Assembly: GCA_023439505.1 (NCBI GenBank)
Contig: JAEXNR010000002.1
Coordinates: forward strand, 56,773 to 120,772
Source: Bacillota bacterium
GTDB taxonomy: Bacteria; Bacillota; Clostridia; Lachnospirales; Lachnospiraceae
Length of the DNA stretch: 64,000 nt
Direction: 5' to 3'
Positions 16,403 to 25,474 of this stretch are shown here, piece by piece. The translations under genes were made by a program, and so were the position numbers. The notes under the pieces were generated by a model. It saw only the letters and a list, made by a program, of their open reading frames with translations, was not told where the DNA came from and ran no database searches. Position 1 is the first letter of the stretch; every line of letters begins with the position of its first letter.

Positions 16403-17353
16403 ATGAACCGACAAAAAGTATGGATCAATATCACTGTAATTACTCTGGCATTTCTGGTTTTCGCAGCCTGGTATCACTACCGGATGACCGGGTTTGTACC
16501 TATATCATCTTCATATCTGGGAAATTATAAAGTATACTTAATTACAACAGATAAAGAATATCAATTCTGGCATATCCTTAATCAGGGAGCGGAGGATATG
16601 GCAGAGATTCTTGGGGTTCAATATATTTGGGATGCTCCATTGACCCGGGATGTGAATGAGCAGATCAAGTTAATCGAAAAGGCAGTGGATCAGGGAGCAT
16701 ATGCGATTATGGTGGCGGCAGATGATCCTAAGAAGCTATCCAATGTGATAGAAGATGCGAAAGCAAAAAGTGTCGATATTATCTATGTGGATTCTCCCGC
16801 ATACGAAGAAGCAAGTGTCACTCTGGCAACGGATAATTACAAGGCAGGCGTTCTTGCAGGGGAAAGTATGCTGGCAGAACTGGAAAAAGCCGGATTTGAA
16901 AGCGGATCAATCGGAATTGTCAGCATGGCGCAAAAGGATAATACACAACTCCGGGAACAAGGGTTTCGGGATGCAATGAATCAAAATAAGAATTTTACTA
17001 TATTAGATGCTGCTTTTACTAATGGCGAGCCTGATGTGGCACAGCAAAAGGCAAGAAAATTGATGAAGGAGCACGAAGATCTGGTGGGCTTATTTGGCAC
17101 CAATGAGGGAACCAGCAGAGGCGTTGGTTCTGCCATTCAAGATGCGAATAATCAATATATCGGCATAGGGTTTGATAAGACGGATGAAATGATGAAATTA
17201 CTTGATAACGGCAGTCTAAAGGCAATCGTCGTTCAAAATCCGTATACCATGGGGTATCTTGGCATGGCTGAAGCGGCTGCTGCCATACGAGGTGAGGATA
17301 CCGGTCCGGATTTCATTGATACCGGAGCTTATGTATTGACAAGTGATCAGTAA
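16403..17353 (+). CDS. Membrane-anchored periplasmic sugar-binding protein (RbsB-like)
   Basis: A 316-aa protein. One N-terminal transmembrane segment (about 8-25) has no lipobox Cys, so it is an anchored rather than a lipidated binding protein. The rest is a type 1 periplasmic-binding fold: an early YLITTDKEYQFWHILNQGAE, then VDQGAYAIMVAADDP and GIGFDKTDEMM. ATG 16403 (GGAGG at 16393-16397) is preferred over ATG 16400. No permease or ATPase gene is adjacent; it stands just before a VanR/VanS pair that has its own promoter. It may feed a distant transporter or present a ligand to a sensor, which is speculative. Confidence 0.82.
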   Translation: MNRQKVWINITVITLAFLVFAAWYHYRMTGFVPISSSYLGNYKVYLITTDKEYQFWHILNQGAEDMAEILGVQYIWDAPLTRDVNEQIKLIEKAVDQGAYAIMVAADDPKKLSNVIEDAKAKSVDIIYVDSPAYEEASVTLATDNYKAGVLAGESMLAELEKAGFESGSIGIVSMAQKDNTQLREQGFRDAMNQNKNFTILDAAFTNGEPDVAQQKARKLMKEHEDLVGLFGTNEGTSRGVGSAIQDANNQYIGIGFDKTDEMMKLLDNGSLKAIVVQNPYTMGYLGMAEAAAAIRGEDTGPDFIDTGAYVLTSDQ

Positions 17354-17370
17354 GAAAGTTCATCACCGCC

Positions 17371-17399
17371 TTGAAATATCACCCGACATGCAATATAAT
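17371..17399 (+). promoter_or_regulatory. Promoter of the vanRS-like operon
   Basis: TTGAAA (17371-17376), a 17-base spacer and TATAAT (17394-17399). It lies 38 bases before the vanR start and separates the regulators from the binding-protein gene. Confidence 0.8.
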
Positions 17400-17437
17400 C
17401 GGTTTTAGTATGTGCAGGATGATATGAGGTGAGAATA

Positions 17438-18136
17438 ATGAACGAGACGATTCTGATTGTCGATGACGAAATGGAAATTGCAGATCTTATGGAAGTCTAT
17501 CTGAAAAATGAAGGATTTCAAGTAGTTAAGTTTTATTCGGGGAGGGAAGCACTGGATTGTATTAACACCGCCCACATTGACCTGGCGGTACTGGATGTCA
17601 TGCTTCCTGATATTGATGGTTTTCAGATTTGTCAAAAGATACGGAAACAATATTATTTCCCCATAATTATGCTGACAGCAAAGATTGAAGATATTGATAA
17701 GATTATGGGACTAACCCTTGGTGCGGATGATTATATAACGAAACCCTTTAATCCACTGGAAGTAGTGGCCAGGGTAAAGACACAGCTTCGGAGGTACATG
17801 AGATATAATCACTCTGAGGAAATTGCCCCTGTGTCTTGTGAAGAGTATGATTTTAGTGGATTGCTGATTAATAAGAATACGCATAAATGCACCTTGTATG
17901 GAAAACCGCTGATGCTTACGCCCATAGAATTTGCTATCTTGTGGCATCTATGTGAGAATAAAGGCAAAGTGGTATCCTCGGAAGAATTATTTGAAGCAGT
18001 ATGGGGTGAGAAGTTTCTGGACAATAATAATACGGTAATGGCCCATATCGGCCGTTTGAGGGAGAAAATGAAGGAGCCTTCGAGAAATCCCAAGTTCATA
18101 AAAACAGTATGGGGGGTAGGCTATCAGATTGAATAA
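17438..18136 (+). CDS. vanR: VanR-like OmpR-family response regulator
   Basis: A 232-aa response regulator. The receiver domain has the acidic pair in ILIVDDEME, phospho-acceptor Asp53 (LAVLDVMLPD) and the Lys of DYITKPFNPLE. The C-terminal winged helix (about 135-230) ends in KTVWGVGYQIE. Gene order and sequence style match VanR of vanG-type clusters. ATG 17438 follows AGGTGAG; the GTG at 17429 is less likely. Phosphorylated by VanS, it should activate the ligase operon through the inverted repeat at 19227-19244. The stop overlaps the vanS start by eight bases. Confidence 0.9.
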   Translation: MNETILIVDDEMEIADLMEVYLKNEGFQVVKFYSGREALDCINTAHIDLAVLDVMLPDIDGFQICQKIRKQYYFPIIMLTAKIEDIDKIMGLTLGADDYITKPFNPLEVVARVKTQLRRYMRYNHSEEIAPVSCEEYDFSGLLINKNTHKCTLYGKPLMLTPIEFAILWHLCENKGKVVSSEELFEAVWGEKFLDNNNTVMAHIGRLREKMKEPSRNPKFIKTVWGVGYQIE

Positions 18137-19226
18137 CCGATTGAAGAATTTTAAGAGGAAATTATCCAGACGATTGCTGTTCAATGCGTTTATCTTTGCA
18201 ATGATCTATACGGCAATCATCATAGCACTCTTTTTTGCGGCTGCCATCTTTTTACGGCAATTTATCTGGTATGGTGACGATTTTCTGTATCAAATACTGC
18301 ACTTAATAGATGCCAATGGTCTCCCGTTTATTATGATTGTTCTGGGCATGGGTTATATCCTCATCTTTCTCTATTTCTGGTTTAAGACATTGAGTTATCT
18401 GGAGAATATTATTGAGGCTGCCGGGAAGATCTATGATCCAGAGGACTCCTTTATCAGCCTGGAGACAAATCTGAAAGAAGTTGAGATCCTGATGAATGAA
18501 ATTAAATTCAAGGTTAGACAGGATGAACGGGCGGCAAGAGAAGCGGAGCAGAGAAAGAATGATCTTATTGTTTATCTTGCCCATGATTTAAAGACCCCGT
18601 TAACCTCTGTCATCGGGTACCTGACACTGCTCCACGATGAGCAGCAGATTTCAAAGGAGCTGGAGCAAAAATATCTTGCCATTACGCTTGATAAGGCGCA
18701 GCGATTAGAGGATCTGATTAATGAATTCTTTGAAATAACAAGATTTAATCTTACCAACCTGACATTGGAATACAGCAGAGTCAATCTGACCAGAATGCTG
18801 GAGCAGATTACCTTTGAATTTCAGCCCATGCTAAAAGAGAAGGATCTGGGATGCTCTCTTATTAGCCCTTCGAATCTGGAGATAAAATGTGATGCTGATA
18901 AGCTGCAGCGGGTATTTGATAACCTCATCCGCAATGCTATCAATTACAGTTTTTCCGGCAGCAGCATTCAAATCAGAGTGGAGAAACAAGGCGAAAGCGT
19001 TCTGATAGATGTAATAAACCGGGGGAACACCATACCACAGGAAAAATTAAACCGAATCTTTGAGCAGTTTTTCCGACTGGATACCGCCAGAACTTCAAAA
19101 TCCGGGGGAGCGGGATTGGGACTTGCCATCGCAAAAGAGATTGTGGAACTCCATAAAGGAAGTATTACGGCGTACAGTGAACAGGAAGTGATTCGGTTTC
19201 ACATTACCCTTCCCGATCTTTTGTGA
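18129..19226 (+). CDS. vanS: VanS-like sensor histidine kinase
   Basis: A 365-aa membrane kinase starting at TTG 18129, overlapping vanR. Two transmembrane helices (about 22-45 and 62-85) enclose a short outer loop of roughly 20 residues. The phospho-acceptor is His152 in LAHDLKTPLTSVIGYL. An N-box NLIRNAINYS and a G-box GGAGLGLAIAKEI complete the ATPase core. VanS proteins also have dephosphorylation activity on VanR. The short outer loop resembles VanG/VanB-like sensors less than ligand-binding kinases, so how it senses a glycopeptide is open. No other in-frame start has a better ribosome site. Confidence 0.9.
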   Translation: MNNRLKNFKRKLSRRLLFNAFIFAMIYTAIIIALFFAAAIFLRQFIWYGDDFLYQILHLIDANGLPFIMIVLGMGYILIFLYFWFKTLSYLENIIEAAGKIYDPEDSFISLETNLKEVEILMNEIKFKVRQDERAAREAEQRKNDLIVYLAHDLKTPLTSVIGYLTLLHDEQQISKELEQKYLAITLDKAQRLEDLINEFFEITRFNLTNLTLEYSRVNLTRMLEQITFEFQPMLKEKDLGCSLISPSNLEIKCDADKLQRVFDNLIRNAINYSFSGSSIQIRVEKQGESVLIDVINRGNTIPQEKLNRIFEQFFRLDTARTSKSGGAGLGLAIAKEIVELHKGSITAYSEQEVIRFHITLPDLL

Positions 19227-19270
19227 GAAATTCGTAAGAATTTCATCAGGAAAAAATACAAATTTTATAT
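19227..19270 (+). promoter_or_regulatory. Predicted VanR-activated promoter of the ligase operon
   Basis: A perfect inverted repeat, GAAATTC-GTAA-GAATTTC (19227-19244), contains TCGTAAGAATTT, close to the VanR box TCGTANGAAATT as I remember it. A -10-like TTATAT lies at 19265-19270, with no good -35 at the proper distance, as expected for an activator-dependent promoter. Confidence 0.65.
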
Positions 19271-19286
19271 GGGAAAACAAAAAAAC

Positions 19287-19338
19287 AGCATTCCTTGTTT
19301 TGATATGATCATATCAAACAAAGAATGCTTTTCTTTTT
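19287..19338 (+). terminator. Hairpin terminator/attenuator between vanS and the ligase gene
   Basis: A long stem of about 20 bp runs from AGCATTC (19287-19293) to GAATGCT (19323-19329) and includes the perfect palindrome TTGATATGATCATATCAA (19300-19317). A T-rich tail follows to 19338. It would end the vanRS transcript. It also lies inside the leader of the predicted ligase transcript. Confidence 0.8.
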
Positions 19339-19353
19339 GAAAGGAGACCTGTT

Positions 19354-20406
19354 ATGAAAATGAAAAAAATCGCGGTGCTGTTCGGAGGCTGTTCTACCGA
19401 GTATTCTGTATCCCTCCAGTCGGCAGCAGCAATTATAAGTAATCTGGATCCAAATAAGTATGAAACAATTTTAATTGGAATCACGAGAGAAGGCTGCTGG
19501 TTTCGCTATACCGGAACAATAGAAGCTATCTTTAAGGATACCTGGCAGGAGCAAACCGGACAGTGTATTCCTGCCATGATCTCTGCCGACCGTAAGGTTC
19601 ATGGTATTATGGAGTTAACTAACGGAACCTATCAGATCACGAAACTGGATGCAGCATTTCCGGTATTACACGGTAGAAATGGGGAGGATGGCACCGTTCA
19701 GGGACTGCTTGAATTGGCCGGGATTCCAGTCATCGGCTGCACGACCCTCTCTTCTGCGTTGTGTATGGATAAGGATAGAGCTCATAAACTGGTATCAGGG
19801 GCAGGAATTTTAATTCCCGAATCTGTTGTAATAACCGCAGGACATACCAAAGAAGAATTATATCATCAGACCGGGCATTTAAACTATCCGCTTTATGTAA
19901 AGCCGGTTCGTGCCGGTTCCTCCTATGGAATTACCAAGGTGATGGACAAAGGCCATTTATATGATGCAGTTCAATTGGCAACGGAGCATGACAGTGAGAT
20001 CATCATTGAAGAAAACATCGAGGGGTTTGAGGTCGGATGCGCTATTCTCGGAAACCGGGAGCTTACGCTGGGTGAGGTGGATGAGATTGAGCTTACGAAC
20101 GGATTCTTTGATTATACAGAAAAATACACGCTGAAAAGCTCCAGAATTCATATGCCTGCAAGAATAGACGCCGCAATAGCCGGGAAGATCAAAGATACTG
20201 CAGCGCTGATATATAAAACCCTGGGCTGCAGAGGATTCGCGAGAGTGGATTTGTTCCTGACACCGGACAATAAAATTGTTTTTAATGAAGTAAATACCAT
20301 ACCCGGATTTACCTCACATAGCAGGTATCCTAATATGATGAAAGGAGCAGGTCTGTCATATGCTGAAATCCTGGACAAGCTGATAGCGTTGGGGACGGAG
20401 GAATGA
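19354..20406 (+). CDS. vanG: D-alanine–D-serine ligase, VanG type
   Basis: A 350-aa ATP-grasp ligase closely resembling VanG of enterococci as I remember it. It shares VLFGGCSTEYSVSLQSAAA, VLHGRNGEDGTVQGLLELAG, SALCMDKDRAHKLVS, YVKPVRAGSSYGITKV and NEVNTIPGFTSHSRYPNMM. EKYTLKSSRI is the segment I associate with D-Ser-type ligases (VanC/E/G), unlike the D-Lac-type VanA/B. It would make D-Ala-D-Ser for peptidoglycan precursors and so lower vancomycin affinity. AAGGAG precedes ATG 19354. Its stop overlaps the vanXY start (ATGA). Confidence 0.92.
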   Translation: MKMKKIAVLFGGCSTEYSVSLQSAAAIISNLDPNKYETILIGITREGCWFRYTGTIEAIFKDTWQEQTGQCIPAMISADRKVHGIMELTNGTYQITKLDAAFPVLHGRNGEDGTVQGLLELAGIPVIGCTTLSSALCMDKDRAHKLVSGAGILIPESVVITAGHTKEELYHQTGHLNYPLYVKPVRAGSSYGITKVMDKGHLYDAVQLATEHDSEIIIEENIEGFEVGCAILGNRELTLGEVDEIELTNGFFDYTEKYTLKSSRIHMPARIDAAIAGKIKDTAALIYKTLGCRGFARVDLFLTPDNKIVFNEVNTIPGFTSHSRYPNMMKGAGLSYAEILDKLIALGTEE

Positions 20407-21155
20407 TGGACGTTATATTCAGCCCTGCAGATATTGACAAGGGAAGCCTGATATTAGTTAATCAGACATATCCGCTCCGGTGCGGTTACAATCCGACGAC
20501 ACTGATTGCCGTCAATCTGGAGTACCCTGATATTTTACTGGATATGAAAGCGGCTTCTGTGCTGCAGCATCTGATGGATGACCTGAAATGCGGCAGTGAG
20601 ATTGTACCTGTGAGCGGTTATCGCAGTTTGACGCAGCAAAAGAGGATTTATGCAAAAGCGCTGAAAGAACATGGAAAAGAGTTTACCAGACAATATGTTG
20701 CCCTGCCCAATCATAGCGAGCATCAGACCGGTCTGGCAATTGATCTGGGAAGAAAGATGGAGGAGATTGATTTTATACGACCTGATTTTCCTTATGAAGG
20801 AATCTGTGACAGATTTCGTAAGAAGGCACCGGAATATGGTTTTATAGAGAGATATCAGAAGGGAAAGGAAGATATCACCGGAATCGCTTTTGAACCCTGG
20901 CATTTTCGGTATGTCGGATATCCGCATTCCAAGATTATGGCTCATTTAAATATCAGTCTGGAAGAATATGTGGATTTCATCAGGGAGTATCCCTATCAGG
21001 GAAAACATTTTCAGGCCGCTTATCTGCAAAATGCGGAAGTCTTTTATCTTAATCTGTCGGAGTGCGGAGGGGATCGCATTCAATTGCCTGACCCTGCCCT
21101 TTATCAGATATCCGGCAACAATGTAGATGGCGTCATTGTCACGGTATGGAGGTGA
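20403..21155 (+). CDS. vanXY: VanXY-type D,D-dipeptidase/D,D-carboxypeptidase
   Basis: A 250-aa M15B zinc peptidase without a signal peptide, so cytoplasmic as in VanXY. Zinc ligands are in SEHQTGLAIDLG (His and Asp) and EPWHFRYVG (catalytic Glu and His). It would hydrolyse D-Ala-D-Ala and trim the terminal D-Ala of existing pentapeptide precursors, leaving D-Ala-D-Ser termini. ATG 20403 overlaps the ligase stop. ATG 20406 is as likely, because GGAGG (20397-20401) is better spaced for it. About 55 C-terminal residues extend past the conserved core. Cotranscription with vanG and vanT is likely. Confidence 0.9.
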   Translation: MMDVIFSPADIDKGSLILVNQTYPLRCGYNPTTLIAVNLEYPDILLDMKAASVLQHLMDDLKCGSEIVPVSGYRSLTQQKRIYAKALKEHGKEFTRQYVALPNHSEHQTGLAIDLGRKMEEIDFIRPDFPYEGICDRFRKKAPEYGFIERYQKGKEDITGIAFEPWHFRYVGYPHSKIMAHLNISLEEYVDFIREYPYQGKHFQAAYLQNAEVFYLNLSECGGDRIQLPDPALYQISGNNVDGVIVTVWR

Positions 21156-21173
21156 ATACCTGCGGGATTAACT

Positions 21174-22430
21174 ATGAATCATATTATTATTACTTATTTT
21201 ATTGTAGTCAGTGTATTAACAGTTACCGTAATTGCCGCGATTGCACTCCGGAGTATGATGCCCGGTAAGTGCCTGCTGCGCAATCCATCCGGTACCAGGG
21301 CATGGCTCGAGATTGATATGGATCATCTGAACCACAATGTGAAAATGCTGAGACAGTTGATGCCCCGGGGGTGTGAGATGATGGCCGTAGTGAAGGCGAA
21401 TGCATATGGACACGGGGCGAAAGAGATCTCAAAGAACTTGAATCAGATGGGGATCACCTCTTTTGCCGTTGCGACGATAGATGAGGGCATTGAATTAAGA
21501 AAAGCAGGTGTACGGGGAGACATTCTGATCCTCGGGTATACGGACATCAATCGCATTCGTGAACTGATCAAGTATCGCCTGATTCAGACAATACTTGATC
21601 ACGAATATGCACTTAGGATAAATGAAAGGAGCAGAGAAGCGCTCAGGGTTCATATCAAGATAGATACGGGAATGCATCGCATCGGTCTTCCGGCTTCTGA
21701 TAGGAAGGAACTGATGGAATTGTTCCGGTTGGAGAAGTTAAACGTCGAGGGAATGTACACGCATTTATGTGTCTGCGACAGCGATAAGGCAGAGGATATA
21801 CAGTTCACGCGTAAACAAATCCATGACTTCTCTGAGCTCTGTGATTTGCTGGAAGATAGGGGGATAAAAATACCCAAACGACATATTCAGAGCAGTTATG
21901 GCCTTCTTAATTATCCTGAGGTATCCTGTGATTATGCCAGAATAGGCATTGCCCTGTATGGTTCCTTAAGTTCCTGGGGGGATAAGACGAATCTGCAGCC
22001 GGATTTACTGCCCGTACTGTCCCTGAAAACAAAGATCGTCTTAATCCGTGAGATTAATCAGGGAGAAACCGTAAGCTACGGCAGATGTTTTCATGCAGAA
22101 AGGAATAGCCGACTGGCGGTACTTCCCATCGGCTATGCTGACGGTTTTCCAAGGACCCTTTCCTGTGAAGCCGGTAATGTATTGCTTCATGGGCAGCAGG
22201 TTCCGATTGTGGGGCGTATTTGTATGGATCAGCTCCTGATTGATATTACCGATGTGCCTGAAGTAGCCTGCGGTGATATTGTCACCCTGATCGGACAGGA
22301 TGGTCTTGATGAGATATCGGCTGCGGAGGTGGCGGTTCGTTCCGGGAGTATTGCCAACGAACTGCTCAGCCGTTTGGGCGGCAGACTGGAACGTGTTTAT
22401 AAACAGAGTAACAGCAATATTAGTCATTGA
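21174..22430 (+). CDS. vanT: VanT-like serine/alanine racemase with single membrane anchor
   Basis: A 418-aa PLP racemase. The PLP lysine is Lys74 in AVVKANAYGHGA. Other alanine racemase motifs are YARIGIALYGS, VSYGRCF and GRICMDQLLIDITD. It would convert L-Ser to D-Ser for the ligase. Classical VanT proteins are about 700 aa, with a ten-helix membrane domain before the racemase. Here only one hydrophobic helix (about 4-25) is present. The ribosome site is weak: GGAGGTGA lies 18 bases upstream of ATG 21174. Function as the D-Ser supplier is inferred from position; a plain alanine racemase is the alternative. Confidence 0.85.
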   Translation: MNHIIITYFIVVSVLTVTVIAAIALRSMMPGKCLLRNPSGTRAWLEIDMDHLNHNVKMLRQLMPRGCEMMAVVKANAYGHGAKEISKNLNQMGITSFAVATIDEGIELRKAGVRGDILILGYTDINRIRELIKYRLIQTILDHEYALRINERSREALRVHIKIDTGMHRIGLPASDRKELMELFRLEKLNVEGMYTHLCVCDSDKAEDIQFTRKQIHDFSELCDLLEDRGIKIPKRHIQSSYGLLNYPEVSCDYARIGIALYGSLSSWGDKTNLQPDLLPVLSLKTKIVLIREINQGETVSYGRCFHAERNSRLAVLPIGYADGFPRTLSCEAGNVLLHGQQVPIVGRICMDQLLIDITDVPEVACGDIVTLIGQDGLDEISAAEVAVRSGSIANELLSRLGGRLERVYKQSNSNISH

Positions 22431-22520
22431 CAACCCCATGGATGTTATGGCATGTTTATCATAGGATGTTGAATGTTACGACATTAATGTCCGGAAATGA
22501 TAAGTCAAGGGGATGGGAAC

Positions 22521-25271
22521 ATGGCCGATAAAGATACAAAAAAGCACCTGATGGATTATCTGCAGAAAAAAACGGACAAGATCGACTGGAAAAATACCAA
22601 TGATTTCTCCGCATCCGGGATATCGGAAAAACTGGGATTAAGCAGAACAGTGATAAGCCAGTATTTAAATGAAGCACATACGCAGAAATTGGTGGTCAAA
22701 GTAAATTCCAGACCGGTGTATTTCTTTTGGCGGTCTTCTCTGGAAGCAGGGAAGGAAGGTACTTTATCAGAGAATACCTACGCCTCGGTGGAGGAACTTT
22801 ATGATGAATTAATGGAGAAGAGTAATGCCTCCCCATTTGATAAATTAATAGGCACCGGTGCAAGCCTCAGTTATAATGTAGAACAGTGCAAAGCGGCAAT
22901 TACATATCCGGGGAATGGCCTGCCGATCCTTCTCCTTGGAGCAACCGGAACGGGAAAAAGTTATCTTGCGCAACTGACCTTTGAGTATGCGGTGGATAAG
23001 GGAATTATTGAAGCGGACAAACAATTTGTCAGTGTAAACTGTGCGGAATATGCCAATAATCCGGAACTCTTTCTTACAAATATTTTCGGATACAAACGGG
23101 GAGCTTATACAGGAGCGGACAAAGACAGAAAGGGATTGGTAGCGCTTGCAGACGGGGGACTTCTGTTTCTGGATGAGGTGCATTGCCTGTCCTCAGAGTG
23201 TCAGGAAAAACTTTTTCATTTTATGGACAAGGGTCGCTATCACATGGTTGGTGATAATGAGAAATGGTTTTATTCCAGGACTCATATCATAATGGCCACC
23301 ACGGAGAATCCGGAGATAGCGCTTTTAAAGACCCTGCTGCGAAGAATACCGATCATAACAAAAATCCCAAGTCTTTTTGAACGGCCGTTTCAGGAGAAGA
23401 AGGAGCTGCTTTACGCTTTACTTAAGAGTGAATCTCTTAGAATTCAACGTGACATAGGGATCAGCAATGTGGCATATCAATGCATTCTGCAATGTGAATT
23501 TGAGGGTAATGTGGGGCAGATGGTAAACTGCATCCGGGCCTGCATTGCCAATGCCTATTTGGATGCGGAAAAAGAGAATAAGACATTAGAAGTTTATCTG
23601 CAGCATCTTCCGGATTATGTACTGAAAAGTAAAGCCATTCGTCTGGTGGATATGGATGAACAAAATCTGTTGTCATTAAAAGAGATTAAGATAGAGTTGA
23701 GGACCGATAAGAAGTTTTTTGCCTTTAACCGTGATATACTCCAGCAATTTAAACGTATTCTGGAAAATGGAGGTGAAATAGAAGAATTAACAGCCGTCAG
23801 CAGAACACGCCTGGAACAATATCTGGATGATCTTTGTTTAAACAAACAGACCAATGATAATCCGAGGGATACTCTGTACATGGAGATCGTAAAAAGTGTA
23901 TGTGAAGCGGTTAGCAAGCGACTTGGCGTCATTTTTTCTAATCAGGACATATTAAATATTGGTCATCTGGTATGTGATTACATTCAAAATGGGAGCTATT
24001 GCGAAAGCCTGCTCAGAAGATATCATAAAACAATATCTGAGGCACTTGAGATATTTAAAAAACGTGATCAGACGCAGAATAGTAGAGTAGGAATTGAATT
24101 AATTACAGATATCATGGGGAGTCTGGGGAGAACCTGGAATCCCCTTGGCATACTGGATTTATACATTGCCGCATCCGGGGCACTTCAGTCCGAAAACCGT
24201 CAGGTCATGGGAATTATCATTGCTCACGGATACTCCACTGCAAGCAGCCTGGCGGGGAGCGTCAACCATTATCTGGGGGAAAGTATTTTCGAGGCAATTG
24301 ATATCCCTTCTGAACTTTCAAATATAACCATTGCTAAGAAAGTAGTAGATTATTTACAGCTTCACAGAGGGCTAAAAGATGTGATTCTCCTTATGGATAA
24401 CGGCGTTATTCATGAAATCTATGAGAAACTTGATCCTGTCGATGGAATTAATATAGGAATTATTGGGGATATCACCCTTAAGATGGCAGTTTCCATTGGA
24501 CACTACATTCGGCAGGGGGCGTGTGTAAAGGAGATTATTGAAGAATATAACAACTATACAACAATCCATGAAAGCCATTATCTGCAATACAGGGAGAAGG
24601 ATACGGCAATCCTGTCCGTCTGCGCCACCGGCTTTGGTACAGCAGAAAAGATATCAGATTTATTGATCCACAGCCTTTCTCCGGAGGTAAAGCTGAAGGT
24701 TATTCCCTATAATTACGAGAGTTTGATACAGTGCGGTAAAAATGCTCCCGTGTTTGAGAAATATAATGTCGCCTTCATTGTCGGCACCCATGATCCAAAG
24801 GTAGAAGGGTATCGGTTCATTTCTCTGGAAGAAATTATAGAAGAACATAATGTGGGGGAAATAAACCACTTGCTGTCCCTGATCCTGTCGAAGGAAGAGC
24901 TGAGCGCTTTCAGTGACAACCTGATTAAAAAATTCTCCTTAACGAATATCGTCGGACATCTGACGGTACTTAATCCGGATAAAGTGATAGATTTTACGGA
25001 AGATATCATCAGACAGCTTCAGATAAAAACAGAACAAAGCTTTAAGAACAAGACGAAAGTCGGCTTATATATCCATATCTGCTGTCTGATTGAGAGACTG
25101 ATTACAGAACGTTATGTGGTAAATTATAAGAATATTGATAAGTTTCAATCAGAGCATAAGGACTTTATCCTGAGCGTGAAGGAATGTTTCAGGAAAGTAG
25201 AAAAATACTATAGTGTATCCATACCCATTTCAGAAGTAGCGTATCTCCATGACTATATTTATCTTCTGTAG
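22521..25271 (+). CDS. LevR-type sigma-54 activator with PTS regulatory domains
   Basis: A 916-aa regulator. An N-terminal HTH is followed by an AAA+ domain with Walker A GATGTGKS (about 139) and the sigma-54-contacting loop GAYTGA (about 193). PRD1 comes next (about 455-530), then an EIIA-Man-like domain with a His in AHGYSTASS (about 568), an EIIB-Gat-like domain with Cys in CATGFGTA (about 701), and PRD2 at the C-terminus. In this family, phosphorylation by HPr and EIIB sets activity. ATG 22521 follows AAGGGG. It precedes a textbook -24/-12 promoter and a mannose-family PTS, whose expression it should control. Confidence 0.93.
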   Translation: MADKDTKKHLMDYLQKKTDKIDWKNTNDFSASGISEKLGLSRTVISQYLNEAHTQKLVVKVNSRPVYFFWRSSLEAGKEGTLSENTYASVEELYDELMEKSNASPFDKLIGTGASLSYNVEQCKAAITYPGNGLPILLLGATGTGKSYLAQLTFEYAVDKGIIEADKQFVSVNCAEYANNPELFLTNIFGYKRGAYTGADKDRKGLVALADGGLLFLDEVHCLSSECQEKLFHFMDKGRYHMVGDNEKWFYSRTHIIMATTENPEIALLKTLLRRIPIITKIPSLFERPFQEKKELLYALLKSESLRIQRDIGISNVAYQCILQCEFEGNVGQMVNCIRACIANAYLDAEKENKTLEVYLQHLPDYVLKSKAIRLVDMDEQNLLSLKEIKIELRTDKKFFAFNRDILQQFKRILENGGEIEELTAVSRTRLEQYLDDLCLNKQTNDNPRDTLYMEIVKSVCEAVSKRLGVIFSNQDILNIGHLVCDYIQNGSYCESLLRRYHKTISEALEIFKKRDQTQNSRVGIELITDIMGSLGRTWNPLGILDLYIAASGALQSENRQVMGIIIAHGYSTASSLAGSVNHYLGESIFEAIDIPSELSNITIAKKVVDYLQLHRGLKDVILLMDNGVIHEIYEKLDPVDGINIGIIGDITLKMAVSIGHYIRQGACVKEIIEEYNNYTTIHESHYLQYREKDTAILSVCATGFGTAEKISDLLIHSLSPEVKLKVIPYNYESLIQCGKNAPVFEKYNVAFIVGTHDPKVEGYRFISLEEIIEEHNVGEINHLLSLILSKEELSAFSDNLIKKFSLTNIVGHLTVLNPDKVIDFTEDIIRQLQIKTEQSFKNKTKVGLYIHICCLIERLITERYVVNYKNIDKFQSEHKDFILSVKECFRKVEKYYSVSIPISEVAYLHDYIYLL

Positions 25272-25297
25272 TGACGAAGAAACATAAAATAGTGACG

Positions 25298-25335
25298 AAC
25301 TCCCCGCAAAAAGAAAAGCTGCGGGGAGTTTTTTT
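25298..25335 (+). terminator. Intrinsic terminator after the levR-type gene
   Basis: A perfect 11-bp GC-rich stem, AACTCCCCGCA (25298-25308 with 25320-25330), is followed by a T-run to 25335. The decamer TAGTGACGAA occurs twice just upstream (25269 and 25290). Confidence 0.93.
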
Positions 25336-25474
25336 CTGTTATGTCCAGTGACTCACAAAGAAAATGTAAGAGAATGTAGACAGAATTAACAGTTTATACC
25401 AAGTAATCTAAGTCAAAGAGGTGTTTTTTCCTGCAAAAAAAATTTTAATGCAGAGAATCATGAAAAGAACAGAG

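Noticed and set aside
16173..16403. Open frame of 76 codons before the binding-protein gene
   Set aside because: No ribosome site, overlaps the terminator-like hairpin, odd composition, and runs into the real gene's start.
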